This document shows positions 34,375 through 42,906 of a stretch of 50,912 nucleotides of DNA, one piece after another. Positions within the stretch are counted from its first letter, which is position 1, and the number at the start of each line of letters is the position of its first letter. The notes beneath the pieces are model-generated. The model ran no database searches. It had not been told where the DNA came from and worked only from the letters and a program-made list of their open reading frames with translations. The translations under genes were made by a program, and so were the position numbers. Source of the stretch: an uncultured Prevotella sp. (GTDB taxonomy: Bacteria > Bacteroidota > Bacteroidia > Bacteroidales > Bacteroidaceae); assembly GCA_900320905.1 (NCBI GenBank), contig ONTZ01000020.1, positions 1-50,912 of the forward strand. Direction: 5' to 3'.

Positions 34375-36138
34375 ATGCTGGTGACCATACTGACAGTAGG
34401 CATCTTGTCGTGTTCGACCACTGCTAAGACGAGCGGTGGAGTGAGTATTGTGGCAGAGGGGAGATCCCAACTCTCCCCAGAAAAGGCACGCCTCTATGAT
34501 TATTTCTTTCTGGAAGCGATGATACAGCGACAAAAAGGCCAGAATGATGCGGCTTTTGATTTGTTGAACCATTGTCTAGAGATTAATCCGCATGCGGCTG
34601 AGGCCTATTTCTTTATGGCACAGTATTACAGCGCCCTGAAACAAGCGGAGAAATCGCTCGACTATTTTCAGACAGCAGCCCGTCTGAACCCGCAGAATGA
34701 GACTTATATGGAAACGCTGGCACAGGTGTATATCCGTCAGCAGAACTATCAGGATGCCATTGCTGTGATAGAGAAACTCTATGAGCGTCATAAAGACCGA
34801 GAAAACTTGTTGGAGATGCTCTTCCAACTCTATCAAGAAGTAGACGATTTTCAAAATGCTATTGCCGTTTTGGAGCGGATTGAGATGATTGATGGCAAAA
34901 GTGAACGACTTTCCATGGCAAAGAGTGAGGTTTATACGCGGATGGGCAACGAGGAGGCTGCAGTGGAAGAAATGGCTGCCCTTGCCAAGCAATACCCCAA
35001 CGATTTGAATTATCTGGCGATGTATGGGGAGAGTCTGATGATGAACGGCGAGACAAAGCAGGCGTTGGAAATCTATAATCGTATCCTGAAAGAGGAGCCA
35101 AATAATAACCGTGTTCTCATGTCATTGCGTACTTATTACCAGTCGCTGGAGGATTATGAGATGGCTGACTCATTGACGAGACGTGTACTGTTGGGTAGAA
35201 GTACGAGCCTGGAAGAGAAAACCTACCTGATCCGACAGATTATTGGAACCAATGAACAGGCAGGCGGTGACAGTACAGAGGTACTCCGAATGTTTCACCA
35301 GATGATGTCAGTTGATACTACTGATGTGGACATCCCTATGTTGTGTGCCACCTATATGGATTTAAAAAAGATGCCTTCGGACAGCATAAAGCCAGTACTA
35401 AACCATATCTTGAGACTCGCACCGGACAATTCGGTGGCACGTCTGCATCTGGTGGGCTACGCTTGGGCAGAAGACGACAAGGACCGTGTGATAGAACTCT
35501 GTCAGACGGCCAGGGAATATAATCCTGACGATATGGCTTTTTATTACTATCAGGGAATTGCCTATTATCAGCGTGACAGTCTGGATCAGGCGCTTTCTAC
35601 CTTCCAGAACGGGGTGAGCGTCATCAACGAGAAGAGTAATGCAGATATTGTTTCAGACTTTTATGAAGTGATGGGTGAGATCCTGCATAAGAAGGGAAGG
35701 GTTGAAGAGGCTTTTGCTGCCTATGACTCCTGTCTGCAATGGAAACCCGATAATATTCCGTGCCTGAATAACTATGCCTATTATCTCAGTCTGCGCAATG
35801 AAAATCTGTCGAAGGCCGAGACGATGAGTATGAAGACGTTGAAGGCAGAGCCAAAGAATGCCACCTATCTTGACACGTTCGCATGGATCCTTTTCATGCA
35901 GCAGCGTTATGCTGAGGCGAAAATCTACATTGATCAGGCTTTACAGAATGTAGATACCGTTGCTCTCAATGGAGATACCATTAGCAATGCGGCTATCTAT
36001 GAGCATGCCGGTGATATATACTGGTATTGTAAGGATCCCGACAAGGCATTGGTCTTCTGGCAGGATGCCCTGAAAGGTGACTCGGAGAACAAGGTACTTA
36101 TCAGAAAAGTTAAACTTAAAAAATATTTTAAAGAATGA
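34375..36138 (+). CDS. TPR-repeat lipoprotein
   Basis: The protein has 587 residues from ATG 34375. The lipobox GILSC places the lipidated Cys at residue 13. About ten TPR units follow, such as AEAYFFMAQYYSALKQAEKS, ETYMETLAQVYIRQQNYQDA and DMAFYYYQGIAYYQRDSLDQ. The signal peptide lacks a basic n-region; in-frame codons upstream of the ATG encode NKRNKIIIHAW, which would supply one but has no standard start codon. The 3' end overlaps the DUF4292 gene by 4 nt. The dut-TPR-DUF4292-LytM order recurs in Bacteroidales, so a shared envelope role is inferred. The partner is unknown. Confidence 0.82.
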   Translation: MLVTILTVGILSCSTTAKTSGGVSIVAEGRSQLSPEKARLYDYFFLEAMIQRQKGQNDAAFDLLNHCLEINPHAAEAYFFMAQYYSALKQAEKSLDYFQTAARLNPQNETYMETLAQVYIRQQNYQDAIAVIEKLYERHKDRENLLEMLFQLYQEVDDFQNAIAVLERIEMIDGKSERLSMAKSEVYTRMGNEEAAVEEMAALAKQYPNDLNYLAMYGESLMMNGETKQALEIYNRILKEEPNNNRVLMSLRTYYQSLEDYEMADSLTRRVLLGRSTSLEEKTYLIRQIIGTNEQAGGDSTEVLRMFHQMMSVDTTDVDIPMLCATYMDLKKMPSDSIKPVLNHILRLAPDNSVARLHLVGYAWAEDDKDRVIELCQTAREYNPDDMAFYYYQGIAYYQRDSLDQALSTFQNGVSVINEKSNADIVSDFYEVMGEILHKKGRVEEAFAAYDSCLQWKPDNIPCLNNYAYYLSLRNENLSKAETMSMKTLKAEPKNATYLDTFAWILFMQQRYAEAKIYIDQALQNVDTVALNGDTISNAAIYEHAGDIYWYCKDPDKALVFWQDALKGDSENKVLIRKVKLKKYFKE

Positions 36139-37010
36139 AATCATCCAGTTATTTGAAGATTGCCGTTTTGGCAATGCCGCTGATGCTGACTTCTTGTTTC
36201 TTACACAAGAAAAGCGTGAAAGAAGAAACCCCGCAACCCTTGACTGTTGAACAGCAACAGCAGAAGGACTTTGTGGAGAGAGTACAGGACAATGTCACTA
36301 CCGCCCGCTTTATTACTTCAAAGGTGAAGTTCTCTGTTGAAGTGGGTGCACAGAAACTGACGTTGACAGGTAACCTGAAGATGAAGCGCGATGATGTAAT
36401 CCGCCTTCAACTGATGGCATTCGGTTTTGTAGAGGCCGGACGTATTGAGATGACCAAGGACTATGTACTGATTATGGACCGTATCAACAAACAGTACTTG
36501 AAGGCTCCTTGGATGCAGGTGGACTTCCTGCGTAACAGTGGTCTGGACTTCAGTTCGATGCAGGCCCTGTTCTGGAACGAGTTGTTCAAGCCCAATCCTG
36601 TCATCATCGGTAAGAAGCCTGCCGCTTCTGACACGACAGCCATCTATACAACCCTTGAAAGCGGTGATGACATGATTATCCAACTGAATGAAGGGAAGAT
36701 GGACTATAGTTGGCTTGTTGGAAATAAGGATGCTGCCATCAAGATGGCGAATATCCAGTACAAGGATCGCTTCAATCCGGAGAATAGTGCTCAGTTGAAC
36801 TGGGACTACGATAAATTTGAGATGTTCTCTGGTAAGAAGTATCCTACCAAGCATGCCATTGCCCTGACAACTGCTAAGAAGGAGGTGAAACTCGGTATGA
36901 CCCTTAATTATCTTGGTAATGATACAGAGTGGGAGACCCGTACCGAAGTATCCAATAAATACCGTGAGGTGACGGTCGATGAGATTCTCCGTCGCTTTAT
37001 GTCCCTGTAA
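36135..37010 (+). CDS. DUF4292 lipoprotein, LolB/LolA-like
   Basis: The protein has 291 residues: signal peptide with lipobox LTSC (Cys21), then a single beta-rich domain (KFSVEVGAQKLTLTGNLKMK, then RLQLMAFGFVEAGRIEMTKD) resembling the incomplete beta-barrel of lipoprotein or lipid carriers. ATG overlaps the TPR gene stop (ATGA). DUF4292 is a Bacteroidetes family; a lipid- or lipoprotein-handling role is inferred from fold resemblance only. Confidence 0.75.
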   Translation: MKSSSYLKIAVLAMPLMLTSCFLHKKSVKEETPQPLTVEQQQQKDFVERVQDNVTTARFITSKVKFSVEVGAQKLTLTGNLKMKRDDVIRLQLMAFGFVEAGRIEMTKDYVLIMDRINKQYLKAPWMQVDFLRNSGLDFSSMQALFWNELFKPNPVIIGKKPAASDTTAIYTTLESGDDMIIQLNEGKMDYSWLVGNKDAAIKMANIQYKDRFNPENSAQLNWDYDKFEMFSGKKYPTKHAIALTTAKKEVKLGMTLNYLGNDTEWETRTEVSNKYREVTVDEILRRFMSL

Positions 37011-37017
37011 ATAGCAG

Positions 37018-38616
37018 ATGAAACGACTGCAGGTAGTCCTCCTGTTGTTTTGTCTCTTTGTAGTGACCGTTTCCGGACAGAAAAAAAACACTGTCCGGAA
37101 AAAGGTTGCTACTACAAAGATTGTGTCTAAAAAACAACCTGCTAAAAAGACAACCAAGAAGGTCTCTACCACCAAGAAGGAGCAGCCTGTGACGGTGAAA
37201 GGGTTGCAGAGCCAGCGCCAACAACTCCAACAGCAGATGAAGGAGCAGGAGCGCAAGTTGCGCCAGAATGAGCAGGACGTGAAGAAACGCTTGCAGAACC
37301 TGATGATCATCAATACGGAGATCAGTGACAAACGTCGGACGATTGATACCATCCGTCGCGACATCAATACCCTTGATGGGAATATACAGGTCTTGGATCT
37401 TCAAGTAAAGAATCTGGAAAAAGAACTTGAAGAACGTAAGGAGCGTTTCAAGAAGTCCGTGCGCTATATGCACCGCAATAGGAACATCCAAAACCAGTTG
37501 ATGTTCATATTCAGTGCCAAGAACTTCTCACAGATGTTCCGTCGTCTGCGCTTTATGCGGGAGTATGCTGTTTTCCAGCAGGCTCAAGGTGAGGCCGTGC
37601 AGTCCATGCAAGAGCAGGTTGCTGAGGCGGTCGAGGAACTGTCGGGCGTGAAGAAGCAGAAGAACGATCTGCTCTACCGTGGTGAACGCGAAAGGAAGTC
37701 ACTTGAAAGCAAACAGGTGGAGCAGCAAAAGGTGGTGACCTCCTTGCAGAAACAGCAGAAGACCATCCAAAGTGTGTTGGAACAGCAACGAAAAAAAGAT
37801 GCTGAACTGAACGCGCAGATTGATAAGTTGATTGCCGAGGAGATTGCTCGTGCCAAGGCCCGTGCTGAGGCTGAGCGGAAGAAGAAGGCCGCAGAGGAAG
37901 CCCGTAAGAAACAAGAGGCGGAAATGGCCCGTAAGAAGGCTGCTGCCGAAGCCGCTGCCCGGGAGAATGCCCGTAAGATTCAGGAGGCAAAGGAGAAGGA
38001 GGCTAAGGCCAAGGCCGAAGCCCGTGCTGCCGTCCGTAAGAGTGAACGTGAGAAGGCTACCGCAGAGAAGGCTGCCCGTGAGGCAGAGAATGCCCGTAAG
38101 GAGGCGGAGCGCAAGGCGGCTGATGAGGCCAAGGCCCATGAGAAGGAGATGGCTGAGGCCAAGAAAAAATCGGAAGAGGCCTGGATTATGTCGTCTGTCG
38201 ACCGACAGTTGAGCGGTAACTTCGAGAGTAATAAGGGACGGTTCCCCATGCCCATTACTGGGGCTTATAAGATCGTCAACACTCAAGGTCAGCATCGTGT
38301 GGAGGGGCTGAAAGGAACAACGGTCCAGGAGACGAAGGGCATTGAACTGAAAGGACAACCGGGTGCAAAGGCTCGTTGTATCTTCGACGGAGAAGTGAGC
38401 CGGGTGCAAGACTATAGAGGTTCGGTGATTGTCATCGTGCGTCATGGAACCTACTTCTCCGTATATAGTGATCTCTCGTCGGTGAATGTTACGAGTGGAC
38501 AGAAAGTCAGCACGCGCCAAATCATAGGCTCTGTCAGTCGCGATGGTACGATGAAGTTCCAGTTGCGTCGACTGTCGGGAGCCTTGCTCAATCCCTTGTC
38601 GTGGTTGAGCAGATAG
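37018..38616 (+). CDS. EnvC-like protein: coiled coil plus degenerate LytM (M23) domain
   Basis: The protein has 532 residues with signal peptide KRLQVVLLLFCLFVVTVSGQ. A long coiled coil (about 60-270, rich in QQQLQQQMKEQERKLRQNEQ) is followed by an Ala/Glu/Arg/Lys-rich helical stretch (about 270-395). The C-terminal LytM fold has TKGIEL where active enzymes have HxGxD, and MKFQLRR where they have LHFQ (HxH). The zinc ligands are missing, so like E. coli EnvC it probably activates an amidase rather than cutting wall itself. It lies 7 nt after the DUF4292 gene and is convergent with the M20 gene, 9 nt between stops. Confidence 0.85.
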   Translation: MKRLQVVLLLFCLFVVTVSGQKKNTVRKKVATTKIVSKKQPAKKTTKKVSTTKKEQPVTVKGLQSQRQQLQQQMKEQERKLRQNEQDVKKRLQNLMIINTEISDKRRTIDTIRRDINTLDGNIQVLDLQVKNLEKELEERKERFKKSVRYMHRNRNIQNQLMFIFSAKNFSQMFRRLRFMREYAVFQQAQGEAVQSMQEQVAEAVEELSGVKKQKNDLLYRGERERKSLESKQVEQQKVVTSLQKQQKTIQSVLEQQRKKDAELNAQIDKLIAEEIARAKARAEAERKKKAAEEARKKQEAEMARKKAAAEAAARENARKIQEAKEKEAKAKAEARAAVRKSEREKATAEKAAREAENARKEAERKAADEAKAHEKEMAEAKKKSEEAWIMSSVDRQLSGNFESNKGRFPMPITGAYKIVNTQGQHRVEGLKGTTVQETKGIELKGQPGAKARCIFDGEVSRVQDYRGSVIVIVRHGTYFSVYSDLSSVNVTSGQKVSTRQIIGSVSRDGTMKFQLRRLSGALLNPLSWLSR

Positions 38617-38625
38617 ATTCCTTAT

Positions 38626-39690
38626 TTAGAGTTGAAAGTCCGAGAGCAACCGCACATACGTGTCGATGGCCTGCTCTATCTCGGAGATGCGGATGAACTC
38701 ATCGGCAGAGTGACTGCGTGCAGAATCACCAGGGCCTAACTTCATCGACGGGAAGGACATCAGGGCCTGGTCGCTGAGGGTCGGACTGCCAAAGGGCTGC
38801 ATATTCATTGCCAGGCATTTCTGTACCAAGGGATGCGTCTCTGGGATGCTCGACGAGTGCAGACGGAACGAGCGGGCCTCTAAACGGCACTTTTTCATTT
38901 TCTTCCTTAAGAACTCAAACAAGTATTCATTTTGATAGAATTCATTTGGGCGTACATCGATGATAAAATGCAGGCTATCGGGAATCACATTGTGCTGGGT
39001 GCCTGCCTCTACGACGGTTACCGTCATCTTCGTGGGTCCTAACAACGGACTCTCTTTGCGGAACTTGTAGTCTCTCAGCCAGACCAGATCGTCCAGGGCC
39101 TCATAGATGGCATTCACCCCTTCGCTCCTGGCAGCATGACCTGATATGCCATCGGCATAACCGTCGATGACCATTAAGCCCTTTTCGGCGATGGCGGGCT
39201 GCATACCTGTCGGCTCACCGACGATAGCCACGTCAATCTTCGGAAGTCTCGATATGACACGACTAAAACCGTCCTTACCAGAAACCTCCTCCTCGGCAGA
39301 GGCTACCCAGAGAATATTATAGTTACGGGGGCGGTGGAGCATGATGCGATAGGTTTGAAGCAAGGCCACAAGACCGCCACCACAGTCGTTGGAACCTAAG
39401 CCATAGAGGAGATCGCCTTCTTGGGTTGGCTGATACGGATTGTGGGTCCATGTGGCAACGGGCTTGACGGTGTCGATATGGGCATTCAGCATCACTGTCG
39501 GACGGTTGTTATTCCAGTCCTGGCAACCTATCCACAAGTTATTGCCCTCACGACCGTATGGTAATCCCCATTCTTCTAAATAGCGACTTAACAGATTGGC
39601 TGCACGCTCCTCATTTCTGCTGACTGATGGTGTGGCTATCAGTGCCCTCAACAGTCTCACAGCGTCATTCAAATAAATGTTTTGCTCCAT
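38626..39690 (-). CDS. argE: M20 metallopeptidase, acetyl-/succinyl-ornithine(citrulline) deacetylase-like
   Basis: The protein has 354 residues. M20 metal motifs are LNAHIDTVKPV, GSNDCGGGLVALL (bridging Asp), ASAEEEVSGKDG (general-base Glu) and AIVGEPTGMQP, with late ARSHSADEFIRI. The dimerisation lid occupies about 165-270. Best fit is the Bacteroidetes ArgE-type enzyme of arginine synthesis, which uses acetyl- or succinyl-citrulline/ornithine. Other arginine genes are not in the window, so substrate is inferred. It has its own promoter. Confidence 0.82.
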   Translation of the reverse strand: MEQNIYLNDAVRLLRALIATPSVSRNEERAANLLSRYLEEWGLPYGREGNNLWIGCQDWNNNRPTVMLNAHIDTVKPVATWTHNPYQPTQEGDLLYGLGSNDCGGGLVALLQTYRIMLHRPRNYNILWVASAEEEVSGKDGFSRVISRLPKIDVAIVGEPTGMQPAIAEKGLMVIDGYADGISGHAARSEGVNAIYEALDDLVWLRDYKFRKESPLLGPTKMTVTVVEAGTQHNVIPDSLHFIIDVRPNEFYQNEYLFEFLRKKMKKCRLEARSFRLHSSSIPETHPLVQKCLAMNMQPFGSPTLSDQALMSFPSMKLGPGDSARSHSADEFIRISEIEQAIDTYVRLLSDFQL

Positions 39691-39708
39691 AGATACTTAA
39701 TATTTGCT

Positions 39709-39717
39709 GCAAAGTTA
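39709..39717 (-). promoter_or_regulatory. argE-like gene -7 element
   Basis: TAACTTTGC on the minus strand lies 19 nt before the ATG and just beyond the terminator of the upstream RNA unit. Confidence 0.65.
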
Positions 39718-39738
39718 CAAATATAAATTGAAAGTACC

Positions 39739-39775
39739 AAAAAAAGATGCCACCACTCTCGCGAGCAGTGGCATC
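39739..39775 (-). terminator. Rho-independent terminator of the small RNA unit
   Basis: On the minus strand, GATGCCAC...GTGGCATC extends inward through two G-U pairs and CTC/GAG to a GCGA tetraloop, followed directly by T7. Confidence 0.9.
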
Positions 39776-39971
39776 AAAAAAGCCTATGTTTAACTAAAAA
39801 TCCTTTTCTCTAAAAGAAATTTTCAGCCTTACGGCTAAAAATTTGAAAGTTTAAAAGGGAATTTCACAATTGCCTCCTGTTATCCACAGCTGAAAACTTT
39901 CTCTTACCAATAACTAAAAACCTAAAACTATAAATATTACTACTAACCTAAAACAATCTATTAACCTTTTG
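39739..39971 (-). ncRNA. candidate structured small RNA, about 230 nt
   Basis: A complete minus-strand transcription unit has no coding frame longer than about 10 codons. The promoter is TTG-N20-TATCTTTGC (-7 at 39977-39985). The body folds into a stem GAAAGTTT/AAACTTTC (39894-39901 with 39845-39852) enclosing CTGT/ACAG, then a 12-bp hairpin with a GTAA tetraloop (39817-39828 with 39833-39844), then CTTTT/AAAAG (39803-39816). The terminator is a 13-bp stem (39746-39758 with 39763-39775) with GCGA loop and seven Ts. An AGGAGG followed by GTG could start a 10-residue peptide (VKFPFKLSNF). I cannot match it to tmRNA, RNase P or SRP RNA; 6S RNA is not excluded. Confidence 0.65.
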
Positions 39972-39976
39972 ACGTT

Positions 39977-39985
39977 GCAAAGATA
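39977..39985 (-). promoter_or_regulatory. promoter of the small RNA unit
   Basis: TATCTTTGC has TTG 20 nt upstream, which is near-consensus spacing for the Bacteroidetes -33/-7 promoter. No ATG-started frame follows. Confidence 0.65.
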
Positions 39986-40123
39986 ATTCTTTTTGGGATA
40001 ACTTGCAATACTTTCACTAAAATAAGTGTATAAAAACCCATCATTCTTGACATAAATCAAGCGATTGTGTGCGGAAACACTAAATAAATACTCATTTTTC
40101 TTTGTTTTTTGCAAAACTTACAG

Positions 40124-40132
40124 TACCTTTGC
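40124..40132 (+). promoter_or_regulatory. -7 element of the DUF4359-glycosyltransferase operon
   Basis: TACCTTTGC lies 25 nt before ATG 40158. It excludes the longer frame that begins at 40065. Confidence 0.65.
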
Positions 40133-40157
40133 GCTCAAATTAAATAAAGTATATGAT

Positions 40158-40742
40158 ATGAAGAAATTATTAGCAGTAATTATCGTTTTGCTTGTTGCGA
40201 TTCTTATGGCACTGACAGTACCAGACAAGCAGAAACACAAAGATGCCATGATGGAGGCGGTCAACGAATTCGTGGAAGAAGAAGCCGTCGATAAACTGGG
40301 CGACAATATTCTTGCAAAACTTGGTAAGGGTGTTGTCGTGAAAACCGTAGAGACCGCTCTGAATTCCAAACTAAAAGTTGACAACTATTACCTCTTTAAT
40401 ACCACGCATGTGCGTCTGAAAGGGGAAGATCAAATCCTCTCGGTAGGTATGTTTGGTCATGTGTTTACCTTTGATAAGCAGATGCTTCGTGATAAGTTGG
40501 ATGAAGCCCTGAATGCAAAGGAGGAGGCTGCCAGTGAGAAAGAGGCTGCTAAGGAAAGTGCCAAGGAATTGAAACGTCTCCAAAAGGAACAGAGGAAGCG
40601 CGAAAAAGAATTGGAGAAAGAACAAAAGAAACGCGAGAAGGAAGCAGCCAAGGAAGCCAAGCAAAGAGCCAAGGAAGCCGAAAAGGCTGCTAAAGAAGCC
40701 GCGAAAGAAGCCAAGCGCAGAGCCAAGGAAGCAAAGAATTGA
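40158..40742 (+). CDS. DUF4359-like membrane-anchored protein with charged coiled tail
   Basis: The protein has 194 residues. An N-terminal membrane helix or uncleaved signal (KKLLAVIIVLLVAILMALTV) is followed by a small domain (AVDKLGDNILAKLGKGVVVK, then DNYYLFNTTHVRLKG) resembling DUF4359. From about 120 the sequence is almost only Lys/Glu/Ala/Arg in heptad-like runs (KEAKQRAKEAEKAAKEAAKE), a strongly charged helix. Function unknown. Its stop overlaps the next gene's ATG (TGATG), so translation is coupled to the glycosyltransferases. Confidence 0.65.
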   Translation: MKKLLAVIIVLLVAILMALTVPDKQKHKDAMMEAVNEFVEEEAVDKLGDNILAKLGKGVVVKTVETALNSKLKVDNYYLFNTTHVRLKGEDQILSVGMFGHVFTFDKQMLRDKLDEALNAKEEAASEKEAAKESAKELKRLQKEQRKREKELEKEQKKREKEAAKEAKQRAKEAEKAAKEAAKEAKRRAKEAKN

Positions 40743-41995
40743 TGCGAGTCTTGATTGTCAATACCAGTGAGCGGACAGGTGGGGCAGCAGTTGCTGCCAA
40801 TCGTTTGATGATGGCTCTGAACAACAATGGTGTCAAAGCCAAGATGCTGGTACGCGACAAGGAGACAGATTCATTGACTGTCATCGGATTACCGAAATCG
40901 CCGATGCTCCATTGGCATTTCCTATGGGAACGGTTAGTCGTTTTCGTTCGTAGCCGCTTTTCACGGAAACATCTTTTTGAAATCGACCTTGCCAATATAG
41001 GTTCCGACATCACTCGATTGCCGGAATTTCAGGAGGCCGACGTCATCCATCTGCATTGGATCAATCAAGGCATGCTCTCGCTTGGTAGCATCCAAGGGAT
41101 CTTACGGAGTGGCAAACCTGTGGTGTGGACTATGCACGACATTTGGCCTGCGACGGCCATCTGCCATCTCACACTGGGATGCAGGAGTTTTACCTCGGCG
41201 TGTAAATCGTGCAAACTGTTGCCGAAAGGCAGTAGGCTCGCCCAGCGTGTCTGGCGCAAAAAGCAACGGCTGTTGGAAGACGGGAACATCTATTTTGTGG
41301 CTTGTAGTCGCTGGCTGGAACAGGAGGCCAAGTCGAGTGCATTGTTAAAAGGACATAAGATTACGAGCATCCCTAACCCGATAGATACACATATATATAA
41401 TAATAGGTGTCAAAAACTGGAAGCCCGCCAGCGTCTCGGACTGCCTGCGGACAAAAAACTGATCCTCTTCGTCTCACAGCGTGTGACAAATCCCAATAAA
41501 GGTATGGATTACCTTAGTGAAGCCTGTCGTCAACTGGAAGACGTACCTCACTTGGGGGTTGTCATCCTTGGCGGACATGCCGAGGAAGTGCTTGGCCAGA
41601 TATCTTTCGAGGCTTATCCCTTAGGCTATGTCAACGATGAGCATCGTATTGTGGATATCTATAATGCTGTTGATGTCTTTGTGTTGCCATCGTTGTCGGA
41701 GAATCTTCCCAACACCATCATGGAAGCAATGGCCTGTGGCGTGCCGTGTGTTGGTTTCAGGGTAGGGGGGATCCCCGAAGAGATAGACCACAAGCAAAAT
41801 GGCTATGTTGCCGAGTACCGCAATGCGGAGGATTTGGCACGGGGCATCCGCTGGATTCTTACCGAGGCCGACTACGGATCCCTTAGTCAGCATGCCGTCC
41901 AAAAAGTAGCGCAGAACTACTCCCAACAGAGTGTTGCCCTTAAGTATCTCGATGTCTATCAACAAGCGATGGCCTTTAAGCACTACGGACTATGA
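40742..41995 (+). CDS. Glycosyltransferase family 4
   Basis: The protein has 417 residues of GT-B fold. N-terminal motif RVLIVNTSERTGGAAVAANR fits GT4 enzymes that take a nucleotide sugar. A cysteine cluster (CHLTLGCRSFTSACKSC, about 135-155) follows TMHDIWPATAI, as in a subset of exopolysaccharide/LPS glycosyltransferases. The donor site is VFVLPSLSENLPNTIMEAMA (E-x7-E) and CGVPCVGFRVGGIPEEI. ATG 40742 is used rather than TTG 40739. It overlaps the following GT2 gene by 4 nt. Product glycan unknown. Confidence 0.9.
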   Translation: MRVLIVNTSERTGGAAVAANRLMMALNNNGVKAKMLVRDKETDSLTVIGLPKSPMLHWHFLWERLVVFVRSRFSRKHLFEIDLANIGSDITRLPEFQEADVIHLHWINQGMLSLGSIQGILRSGKPVVWTMHDIWPATAICHLTLGCRSFTSACKSCKLLPKGSRLAQRVWRKKQRLLEDGNIYFVACSRWLEQEAKSSALLKGHKITSIPNPIDTHIYNNRCQKLEARQRLGLPADKKLILFVSQRVTNPNKGMDYLSEACRQLEDVPHLGVVILGGHAEEVLGQISFEAYPLGYVNDEHRIVDIYNAVDVFVLPSLSENLPNTIMEAMACGVPCVGFRVGGIPEEIDHKQNGYVAEYRNAEDLARGIRWILTEADYGSLSQHAVQKVAQNYSQQSVALKYLDVYQQAMAFKHYGL

Positions 41996-42780
41996 TCAAG
42001 ATTACCTACGTCACCATCACCTACAATGCAGAGAAGGTGCTGCAATGTACACTCGATAGTGTCTTAAAGCAAGACTATCCTGACATTGTCCACCTGATTA
42101 TTGATGGAGCCTCGACAGACAGGACTATGGAGATTGTCAACAACTATATCGAACGTTCCAATGCTGCCGATAACGGTCATTCTATTCAGGTGACCTCAGA
42201 ACCTGACAAGGGTATCTACGATGCCATGAACAAAGGTCTACGCTCATTAGATGGCGACTATGTCTGTTTCCTGAATGCTGGTGATTTCCTCCCTACCCCC
42301 GATACCGTCAGCCGCATTGCCGCTACCATAGGCAACAATGGTGATAGTCCTCAGTGTGACCTTCCTGCCGTGCTCTATGGCGACACTGATATTGTCGATG
42401 ATAACGGACATTTCTTGTATCACCGTCGCCTGTCGCCCCCAGAACAACTTACCTGGAAGTCATTCCTTCATGGTATGCTTGTCTGCCATCAGGCTTTCTA
42501 TGCCCGTACCGACTTCGCCATTGCTACACCTTACGACCAGCAGTACCATTATTCGGCCGATGTCGATTGGTGTATCCGTATCATGAAGGCCGCCGCCAAA
42601 GAGAATGTGCCTTTGTTGAACCTGCACATGGTGGTGGTCAACTACACCCAAGAAGGACAGACAACCCTCCATCACCGTGAGTCGCTCTTTGAGCGCTATC
42701 GGGTGATGAACCGCCATTACGGCTATGTACGGACCTTCCTCATGCATTGCTGGTTCGTTGTCCGTTCTATTGTGAAATAA
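41992..42780 (+). CDS. Glycosyltransferase family 2
   Basis: The protein has 262 residues of GT-A fold. ITYVTITYNAEKVLQCTLDS opens the nucleotide site; LIIDGASTDRTMEI, SEPDKGIYDAMNKGLRSLDG and CFLNAGDFLP (DxD equivalent) follow. The acceptor part has GMLVCHQAFYAR and YSADVDWCIRIM, typical of WcaA-like transferases. There is no membrane helix. It is third in the operon. The downstream gap to 42906 contains no recognisable promoter or terminator. Confidence 0.9.
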   Translation: MIKITYVTITYNAEKVLQCTLDSVLKQDYPDIVHLIIDGASTDRTMEIVNNYIERSNAADNGHSIQVTSEPDKGIYDAMNKGLRSLDGDYVCFLNAGDFLPTPDTVSRIAATIGNNGDSPQCDLPAVLYGDTDIVDDNGHFLYHRRLSPPEQLTWKSFLHGMLVCHQAFYARTDFAIATPYDQQYHYSADVDWCIRIMKAAAKENVPLLNLHMVVVNYTQEGQTTLHHRESLFERYRVMNRHYGYVRTFLMHCWFVVRSIVK

Positions 42781-42906
42781 TAGGAGTTGTTCTTCTCTCC
42801 ATGGATATATGGTTAAACTGCGTTAAAATATGGCACTGCTATACAAGATTTTCAGAATAGGAGTATTATAAATAGAAAAAGACTAATTTTTTTCAAATAT
42901 AAAGAC

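Noticed and set aside
37699-38520. 273-codon Leu-rich frame antisense to the EnvC-like gene
   Set aside because: It is the complement of the Lys/Glu/Ala-rich coiled coil, which produces artificial Leu/Ser-rich frames.
39880-39888. Perfect DnaA-box sequence TTATCCACA in an AT-rich intergenic region, with gyrB elsewhere in the window: possible replication origin
   Set aside because: Only one box is present, there is no cluster, no dnaA/dnaN, and the sequence lies inside the loop region of the candidate small RNA.
42781-42906. Promoter for the TonB receptor operon
   Set aside because: The gap is AT-rich but no convincing TAnnTTTG box with a -33 partner could be found, so none is annotated.
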